A stretch of 10,735 nt of DNA from Chlamydiota bacterium. Lineage in GTDB: Bacteria; Chlamydiota; Chlamydiia; Chlamydiales; JAJFMI01. The notes below the pieces were generated by a model. The model did no database searches. It was not told the origin of the DNA and worked only from the letters and a program-made list of their open reading frames with translations. Positions 5,828 through 10,735 of this stretch are shown here, one piece after another (position 1 is the stretch's first letter; every line of letters begins with the position of its first letter). Both the position numbers and the translations under genes were made by a program. The DNA lies in NCBI GenBank assembly GCA_021772235.1, contig JAJFMI010000013.1, positions 1 through 10,735 of the forward strand. Reading direction: 5' to 3'.

Positions 5828-8800
5828 ATGCAAAACTTTCCCGAAAAAGACCTGAAAAGGGCGCGAGAACTTTTGGAAACAAAAGCTCTTGGGGAAGTTC
5901 TATTTTCTCAGGGGACCTATCAGGTCGAAATCGTTGATAAAGAGAGCTACTGGCCCTTCTTGCAAATTAACGATGAAGGGGAATTAACAGACGGCTTTTG
6001 CACATGTGAACCCTACGATGAAGAGCGCTCTTGCCCACATCTTGTTGCGTCCTATCTGATGATCATGGGTGTGGAGAAAAAACCGCTGCACCTTCGTTTT
6101 CAAGATTCGCTTTTTTCATTTCTCTGCAAAATGGCCGCGCGCCGTCACGGGTATGAGCCAGACGCTATTCATGTAAAAAAAGAAGGCATCTTTGAAGCAA
6201 AATCCCTCTCTGGCAAAGAACTCTTTTCGTTAAAAGTAAAAACACCTGCCGGCAAAAAAATAATCGACGAACTCCTCTACAACCGTCCCGTAGAAACCGA
6301 AGAGACCTCGCTAAAATTCTCCAACCTTCCTGCTGATGAATTGGAAGCGTGGCGTGACGGCCGTCCTAGTGAATCGCTAAAATTCGAACTCTCTTTTTGG
6401 GCCGACCTCGCCAAACAGATGCTGCTCTGGCAGGATCAGAAAAAAGAGTACAAAATCCAATTTTCTGATGAAGAACTACCAAAACGCATCCAGATTACCT
6501 TTCACGACCTAGAATTTGCTTTTTACATTGCGCGTGTAAACTGGCCCGAGCTCATCCCTACACTAAATAGCATAGAAGCACCGCTAACATTGAATGAAAT
6601 GGAAGCGTGCTCAATAGAAAAAATCACCTACGATCCGCAGGCACAAAAATTCCATCTCACGTCAAAAACAGAAAAAGGTCTACCTAAAGATAAAGAGGGG
6701 ATGCAAGTGGGTGAATATCTCTACCATCCGGGAAGAGGATTTTACATGCAGCCAAGCGATGATCTGCTCACGCAAAAGGAGATCTCCAAAGAGCAAATTT
6801 CTGAAATGCTCTTGCGTCACGCGCCTACAATCGAACGCTACTTAGAAGGAACAAAAATCACGTCAAGCAAGCGCAAAGCGCGCTACTCCCTCTACATCGA
6901 TGATGAAGGTAGCTTGCACGTAAAACTCTACCTCTTCACCCCAAAAGACTTTGACGCACCCACATCAAACTATTTTGGTTCATGGGTCTATATTGAAAAT
7001 CGCGGTTTTTACCTAACCGAAGAGCAGCTTTTTGATGATAGCGAACGCATTATCCCTTGGGATAAAGTTGGAGAATTTGTCACACGCCACCGCCAATGGC
7101 TCTCTGAATTTGAAGGCTTTGGCATCTTTTTAATTGGCGTAGAATCAGAACTCTCCTACCATTTGGACGTAAACGATAGACTCCATTTTGATGGCGACAT
7201 CCATGAAAAAGAGAGCGGGGCCGTAGATTACGGCTCCTGGTTATACATTCGCGGCCGCGGATTTTACGCCAAAAAAGGAGAACGTCGCACCTCAATCGTG
7301 CGTCCTGGTCTGCGCGTTGAAAAAGAAGAAATCGCACACTTTATCCACGAACAGCGCGATGATTTAGAAAGCGTTGACCACTTTTTTTCCGCCCACTGCC
7401 CCGTAGAAAAAAGTGGCTTGAGAGTTCTTCTTGATGAAGAAAATCGCATACAAATCCTGCCAACTTATTACTACCTTCCCGAATATAAAAAACGCGAAAT
7501 CCATTTCTTCGAAGATTTTGCTTACGTGAAAGGCGAAGGATTTTCACAACTACCAACAAACATCCGCCTGCCTGCCGATTTCCAGCAAACGCGTACAATC
7601 GAGCCAAAAGATCAAAAAAACTTCCTGCATTACGACCTCGAACAGATACTGCCATACGTCTTAGAAATTGACCGACGCTTGCAAAAACCCCAGCGCATCA
7701 TCCTAAAAATCGATTCACTAACGCGAGCGCGTGGCGAGGGAGAGTGGCACGCAGGACTACGCTATAAAACAAACCTCGGAACACTTGACGCCTTTGTCAT
7801 TTGGGAAGGCATCAAAGAGAAAAAAACCTACCTACTCACAGAAGCAGGACTGATTTCCCTGTCCAATCCGCGCTACAATTGGCTGCATCCGCTAAAGAAA
7901 AAACGCTTCTCGCGCGACCGCAAAAAAGTGCGCCTTACCACCCTAGAGTGGATCCGCCTTTCCGCCTTTGAAGAGATACACAAACCCCTAGGGAAAACAG
8001 CTGAAGAGAAGAAACTCCTTAAAAACCTCGAAAAAATCAGCAGCTTTAAAACGCGCTCAAAGCCTGACACAACCGGACTTAAAAGCACCTTGCGACCCTA
8101 TCAAACCCTTGGCGTAAACTGGCTCTTCTCTCTCTACTATCACGGCATTTCTGGCATGTTGTGTGATGAAATGGGCCTTGGAAAAACTCACCAAGCTATG
8201 GCACTTATTGCGGCCATAAAAAATCGTGAGACCGACGCAAAAATACTAGTCGTCTGCCCCACCTCCGTAATCTATCATTGGGAAGAACTCCTGCAAAATT
8301 TCCTTCCTGGCGTCCGCGCCCTTGTCTACTATGGTGTCTCACGATCATTGCGCGGTTTTGAAGAAAATTACGACTTAATCCTCACCTCATACGGCACCCT
8401 TCGCTCAGAAAAAGAGACATTCCCCGGCATGCACTTTCACCTAGCCGTCTTTGATGAATTACAAATAGCAAAAAACAAACAGTCGCAAACCCACCGTGCC
8501 CTGCGCCGTTTAGACGCAAAAATGCGCGTCGGTCTGACAGGAACCCCTATTGAAAATCGACTACTTGAACTCAAATCCCTTTTCGATGTCATCTTGCCTG
8601 GCTTCATGCCCACCGACCAAGTCTTCAAAGAACTCTTTGTAAAACCAATCGAACAGCACCAAGACAAACAGAAAGAAAAACTCCTCTCTCGCCTCATCCA
8701 TCCCTTTATCCTGCGGCGCAAAAAAGACGAAGTATTACAAGACCTCCCCGAACGCATCGAAGAAATCTCCTACTGCGACCTTTCTAGCGACCAGAAACAG

Positions 8801-9496
8801 CTTTACGAAGAGACCTTTCTTAAAAGCCGTGATCTTATCTCTCATGAAATGGAAGAAGAGAAAGTGCCCTACATGCACATCTTTGCCATGCTCACGCGAC
8901 TCAAACAGATCTGCGATCACCCCGCCCTCATCTCTAAAGACCCCCACGCCTACGAAAAATACACCTCTGGCAAATGGGAACTCTTCGTTGAACTCCTCTC
9001 AGAAGCATTAGAAAGCGATCAAAAAGTCGTTGTCTTCACCCAATTTGTCGACATGGCCCTCATCATCGAAAACTACCTGAAGAAAAACAACATCGGCTTT
9101 GCCGGAATTCGCGGCGCAACGCGCGATCGCAAAGCACAACTACATAAATTTCGCGACGACCCAGAATGCCGCGTTTTTGTCGGAACACTACAAGCAGCGG
9201 GAACTGGAATCGACCTCATTTCTGCCTCCGTACTTATCCATTATGATCGTTGGTGGAACCCTGCAAAAGAAGAACAAGCGACCGCGCGTGTTCACCGTAT
9301 CGGACAAAAACGCGGCGTGCAAGTCTTCAAACTCGTGACAAAAAAGAGCGTGGAAGAGCACATCCACAATATCATTGAAAAGAAAAAACGTCTGCAAACC
9401 ATCGTCGGCTTTGATGATGAGACAAGTATCAAATCTTTCAACGAAACTGAGCTCACAGAACTCATGCGGGAACTTGGCCAAGATATTATTCGATAA
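5828..9496 (+). CDS. SWIM zinc-finger SNF2-family helicase/ATPase
   Basis: This is a 1222-aa nucleic-acid-stimulated ATPase of the Swi2/Snf2 superfamily 2 group, of the bacterial RapA/HepA-like kind; its substrate is unknown. Order: a SWIM zinc finger CTC...CPH (Cys58, Cys60, Cys69, His71); a long middle part of the SNF2-associated type with four copies of a G-x-x-(L/V)-Y-x(4)-GF motif at about 295, 384, 469 and 562; then the motor. Motor motifs: LRPYQ from 755, Walker A DEMGLGKT at 780-787, DELQ at 876-879 (motif II, with Leu in place of the usual Ala), LTGTPIEN from 903, VVVFTQF from 1067, WWNP at 1142-1145 and RVHRIGQ at 1154-1160. All catalytic motifs are intact. AGGAG overlaps the ald stop and lies very close (3 nt) to the ATG. 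Chlamydia has two such proteins (CT555, CT708); I cannot say which this matches. Base skew changes sign inside the gene. Confidence 0.93.
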   Translation: MQNFPEKDLKRARELLETKALGEVLFSQGTYQVEIVDKESYWPFLQINDEGELTDGFCTCEPYDEERSCPHLVASYLMIMGVEKKPLHLRFQDSLFSFLCKMAARRHGYEPDAIHVKKEGIFEAKSLSGKELFSLKVKTPAGKKIIDELLYNRPVETEETSLKFSNLPADELEAWRDGRPSESLKFELSFWADLAKQMLLWQDQKKEYKIQFSDEELPKRIQITFHDLEFAFYIARVNWPELIPTLNSIEAPLTLNEMEACSIEKITYDPQAQKFHLTSKTEKGLPKDKEGMQVGEYLYHPGRGFYMQPSDDLLTQKEISKEQISEMLLRHAPTIERYLEGTKITSSKRKARYSLYIDDEGSLHVKLYLFTPKDFDAPTSNYFGSWVYIENRGFYLTEEQLFDDSERIIPWDKVGEFVTRHRQWLSEFEGFGIFLIGVESELSYHLDVNDRLHFDGDIHEKESGAVDYGSWLYIRGRGFYAKKGERRTSIVRPGLRVEKEEIAHFIHEQRDDLESVDHFFSAHCPVEKSGLRVLLDEENRIQILPTYYYLPEYKKREIHFFEDFAYVKGEGFSQLPTNIRLPADFQQTRTIEPKDQKNFLHYDLEQILPYVLEIDRRLQKPQRIILKIDSLTRARGEGEWHAGLRYKTNLGTLDAFVIWEGIKEKKTYLLTEAGLISLSNPRYNWLHPLKKKRFSRDRKKVRLTTLEWIRLSAFEEIHKPLGKTAEEKKLLKNLEKISSFKTRSKPDTTGLKSTLRPYQTLGVNWLFSLYYHGISGMLCDEMGLGKTHQAMALIAAIKNRETDAKILVVCPTSVIYHWEELLQNFLPGVRALVYYGVSRSLRGFEENYDLILTSYGTLRSEKETFPGMHFHLAVFDELQIAKNKQSQTHRALRRLDAKMRVGLTGTPIENRLLELKSLFDVILPGFMPTDQVFKELFVKPIEQHQDKQKEKLLSRLIHPFILRRKKDEVLQDLPERIEEISYCDLSSDQKQLYEETFLKSRDLISHEMEEEKVPYMHIFAMLTRLKQICDHPALISKDPHAYEKYTSGKWELFVELLSEALESDQKVVVFTQFVDMALIIENYLKKNNIGFAGIRGATRDRKAQLHKFRDDPECRVFVGTLQAAGTGIDLISASVLIHYDRWWNPAKEEQATARVHRIGQKRGVQVFKLVTKKSVEEHIHNIIEKKKRLQTIVGFDDETSIKSFNETELTELMRELGQDIIR

Positions 9497-10004
9497 TTTT
9501 TGCTGACCAAGAGTTATTGGGTTCTGGCAAAAACTCTACGAGTCCACAATTCTTTAGGTACCACTCATGATCCTTCGAGATCTCTAGGTGTTGACAAATT
9601 GCCCAGTGAACACCTCCATGTGCAATGATAAGGACTGGACCTGGAAATGTTAGAGAATGAGAAAGACCATCGATGACCTGCTTTACGAAAGCCTTAACAT
9701 CTTTTTCTGATCGCGCTTTGACCATATTCATCCACACGCTCAAAGAACACTCTCTTAAGTGAGAAACCTCTACTCGTTCACACTCTAGATGATCAGAACA
9801 AAGCTCCATAGTTTCTATCACTCTAGAAAGAGGGCTATGACAAACGGTTGCAATATCCAGCGTTTTGATAAGATTTTTTACTTCAGTTGATTGTTCTTTT
9901 CCACGAGAGTTTAAGGGAGGGTTTGCATCATCAGAATAAACCCCACTTACATTGGAGTCCGTCTGACCATGACGAAGAAAATAAAAGGATTTTTTATATT
10001 CCAT
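9486..10004 (-). CDS. Histidine phosphatase (phosphoglycerate-mutase-like) family protein
   Basis: The family removes or moves phosphate groups through a phosphohistidine. From ATG 10004 the protein has 172 aa and begins right before the first beta strand: MEYKKSFYFLRHGQTD, with Arg11-His12-Gly. Arg61 in HSPLSR, Glu85 in LREC and His129 in IIAHGG complete the active-site set. It lacks the extra segments of true glycolytic mutases, so a broad or specific phosphatase is likelier; the substrate cannot be told. The frame is open further to GTG 10049 and has an ATG at 10016, but these add only an unconserved N-terminus inside the upstream gene. The start overlaps the NUDIX gene by 11 nt and has no clear Shine-Dalgarno, which suggests translational coupling. 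Its stop overlaps the end of the convergent SNF2 gene by 11 bp. Confidence 0.9.
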   Translation of the reverse strand: MEYKKSFYFLRHGQTDSNVSGVYSDDANPPLNSRGKEQSTEVKNLIKTLDIATVCHSPLSRVIETMELCSDHLECERVEVSHLRECSLSVWMNMVKARSEKDVKAFVKQVIDGLSHSLTFPGPVLIIAHGGVHWAICQHLEISKDHEWYLKNCGLVEFLPEPNNSWSAKIIE

Positions 10005-10452
10005 AATTGACCGCATTTGAAAAGTGAATAGAAATACCTTGTTTTGCACCAGGGATCAGAGTGTAGTTTTGTATGGCATCGTTTAAAGAAGTCCAGGTGT
10101 ATTCTTCATGTTCAGCAGAAAGTAAAACTTCTGGTTTCTTAGAAAGTTGGACATGAAAAGGATAGCACTCATAACTCACATCACCATATTGGAAGTAAAG
10201 AGTTTTAAGAGCAATTGCATCGGAAACATCCCTTAGGATAATTCCCGTTTCTTCGTGCAGTTCTCTGTGAAAAGCATCTACCGTAGCTTCCCCAGCCTCA
10301 ACTTTTCCTCCAGGCGCCGTCCATAGTTTAGATTTTGCATCGGTATAACGTAAAATAAGAAATTTATTTTCATACTCTAAGTAGCTTGTAACAACTTTAA
10401 CTACAGAATCAAATCCTTCTGGCTTCTCTTCAAATACAATTTTTTTATTCAT
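9994..10452 (-). CDS. NUDIX hydrolase
   Basis: NUDIX enzymes cleave nucleoside diphosphates linked to another group, including damaged or surplus nucleotides. The full Nudix box is present: GGKVEAGEATVDAFHRELHE followed by ETGI, matching G-x5-E-x7-R-E-U-x-E-E-x-G-U, with the metal-binding glutamates intact. TAPGG just before it is also typical. From ATG 10452 it has 152 aa. An in-frame ATG at 10467 exists, but a perfect TATAAT sits between the two, so the shorter form is preferred. The protein is cytoplasmic, with no signal peptide or membrane segment. It is the first gene of a two-gene unit with the histidine phosphatase, which may act on its product. A MutT-like role is possible but the substrate is not shown by the sequence. 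Confidence 0.92.
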   Translation of the reverse strand: MNKKIVFEEKPEGFDSVVKVVTSYLEYENKFLILRYTDAKSKLWTAPGGKVEAGEATVDAFHRELHEETGIILRDVSDAIALKTLYFQYGDVSYECYPFHVQLSKKPEVLLSAEHEEYTWTSLNDAIQNYTLIPGAKQGISIHFSNAVNYGI

Positions 10453-10458
10453 GGCTAC

Positions 10459-10487
10459 ATTATACATTAAATGAATATTATTCTCTA
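10459..10487 (-). promoter_or_regulatory. Promoter of the NUDIX/phosphatase unit; predicts a leaderless mRNA
   Basis: On the minus strand a perfect -10 box TATAAT (10464-10459) lies 17 nt after TAGAGA (10487-10482, 4 of 6 matches). Six bases separate TATAAT from the ATG at 10452, so the first transcribed base would be the A of that ATG. No Shine-Dalgarno precedes it. Confidence 0.55.
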
Positions 10488-10538
10488 CGCGCGTTAATTA
10501 AAAATTTTACTCGTCTGTACTTTTTTCTAAACTTGCGT

Positions 10539-10544
10539 TATCAT
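10539..10544 (+). promoter_or_regulatory. Possible -10 box of der
   Basis: TATCAT, 5 of 6 matches, ends 7 nt before the GTG start codon. No good -35 box is visible 16-18 nt upstream; the stretch there is T-rich. If real, the der mRNA would begin at or within one base of its start codon. Confidence 0.3.
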
Positions 10545-10551
10545 ATGTGGT

Positions 10552-10735
10552 GTGAAAAAGCCTAAAATCGCCCTCGTCGGAAGACCGAACGTTGGTAAAT
10601 CCTCCCTATTTAACCGTATTTGTAAGAAACGCACCTCAATTGTTGATGAAATGGAAGGCGTTACGCGAGATCGCCTCTACGGCGAGTCAGAAATCTTCGG
10701 ACAACAATTTATTTTAATTGATACCGGAGGGATTG
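10552..10735 (+). CDS. der: Ribosome-assembly GTPase Der (EngA), 5' part, runs off the window
   Basis: Der is a double-domain GTPase needed for maturation of the 50S ribosomal subunit. The 61 visible residues hold the first G domain's start: G1 GRPNVGKS (10-17), the VTRDR switch-I region with Thr38 (G2) and DTGG at 57-60 (G3). The GTG at 10552 is the only sensible start, since the protein begins MKKPKIALVGRPN as in the family. No Shine-Dalgarno is seen upstream. An out-of-frame ATG at 10545 would give only six codons before a TAA. The gene is cut by the window end, so the second G domain and the KH-like end are not seen. It is divergent from the NUDIX gene. Confidence 0.95.
   Translation, partial: MKKPKIALVGRPNVGKSSLFNRICKKRTSIVDEMEGVTRDRLYGESEIFGQQFILIDTGGI

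Noticed and set aside
7080..8947. Antisense frames of 60-106 residues inside the SNF2 gene
   Set aside because: The plus-strand frame encodes recognisable helicase motifs throughout; the antisense frames have no family features or ribosome-binding sites that I could see.
10486..10506. AT-rich gcgcgttaattaaaaatttt as a copy of the rnpB palindrome
   Set aside because: It shares only a short CGCGTTAA core and lacks the second arm, so chance similarity is enough.

Overview
The window most likely comes from an environmental (amoeba-associated) member of the Chlamydiae. The evidence is a chlamydial-type, insertion-bearing glyA, a clpP1 whose flanks match chlamydial ClpP1 proteins, and the glyA-clpP-dapF neighbourhood known from Chlamydia. 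A CT398/CdsZ-like coiled-coil zinc-ribbon protein sits next to the RNase P RNA gene, and there is a SWIM-SNF2 helicase of a chlamydial kind. The presence of ald, and of an archaeal-type ATPase with a DUF234-like nuclease end, suggests a non-Chlamydia genus rather than a classical pathogen. Genus assignment is inference.

Layout. (1) 1-576, plus strand: 3' part of an ATPase whose C-terminal region looks like a DUF234 / PD-(D/E)XK module. (2) about 584-956, minus strand: rnpB (RNase P RNA), with a striking 35-nt perfect palindrome as its P19-position helix. (3) 962-1738, minus strand: cdsZ-like gene, whose stop lies 5 nt from the start of rnpB. (4) 1739-1891: divergent promoter region. (5) 1892-9496, plus strand: a tightly packed run glyA, clpP, dapF, ald, SNF2 helicase, with gaps of 20, 0, -65 and +6 nt, probably one operon. 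(6) 9486-10452, minus strand: NUDIX hydrolase followed by a histidine phosphatase, overlapping each other and converging on the SNF2 gene with an 11-bp overlap. (7) 10453-10551: a second divergent promoter region. (8) 10552 to the window end, plus strand: the 5' end of der (engA).

How the genes may work together. GlyA, DapF and Ald make or can make amino acids found in the peptidoglycan stem peptide: meso-diaminopimelate directly, and D-Glu, D-Ala and L-Ala if the side activities reported for chlamydial DapF and GlyA hold here. So the operon can be read as an amino-acid supply unit for the reduced chlamydial peptidoglycan. ClpP1 and the SNF2 protein add proteolysis and nucleic-acid remodelling. 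The NUDIX and histidine-phosphatase genes look like a small phosphate-ester / nucleotide clean-up pair.

I saw no tRNA, rRNA, CRISPR array or insertion sequence. No wholly new multi-gene system is evident. The points most worth a second look are the peptidoglycan-amino-acid reading of the operon, the change of strand base skew inside the SNF2 gene, the repeats in the SNF2 N-terminal half, the long dapF/ald overlap, the P19 palindrome in rnpB and the apparently leaderless promoters at the right end.
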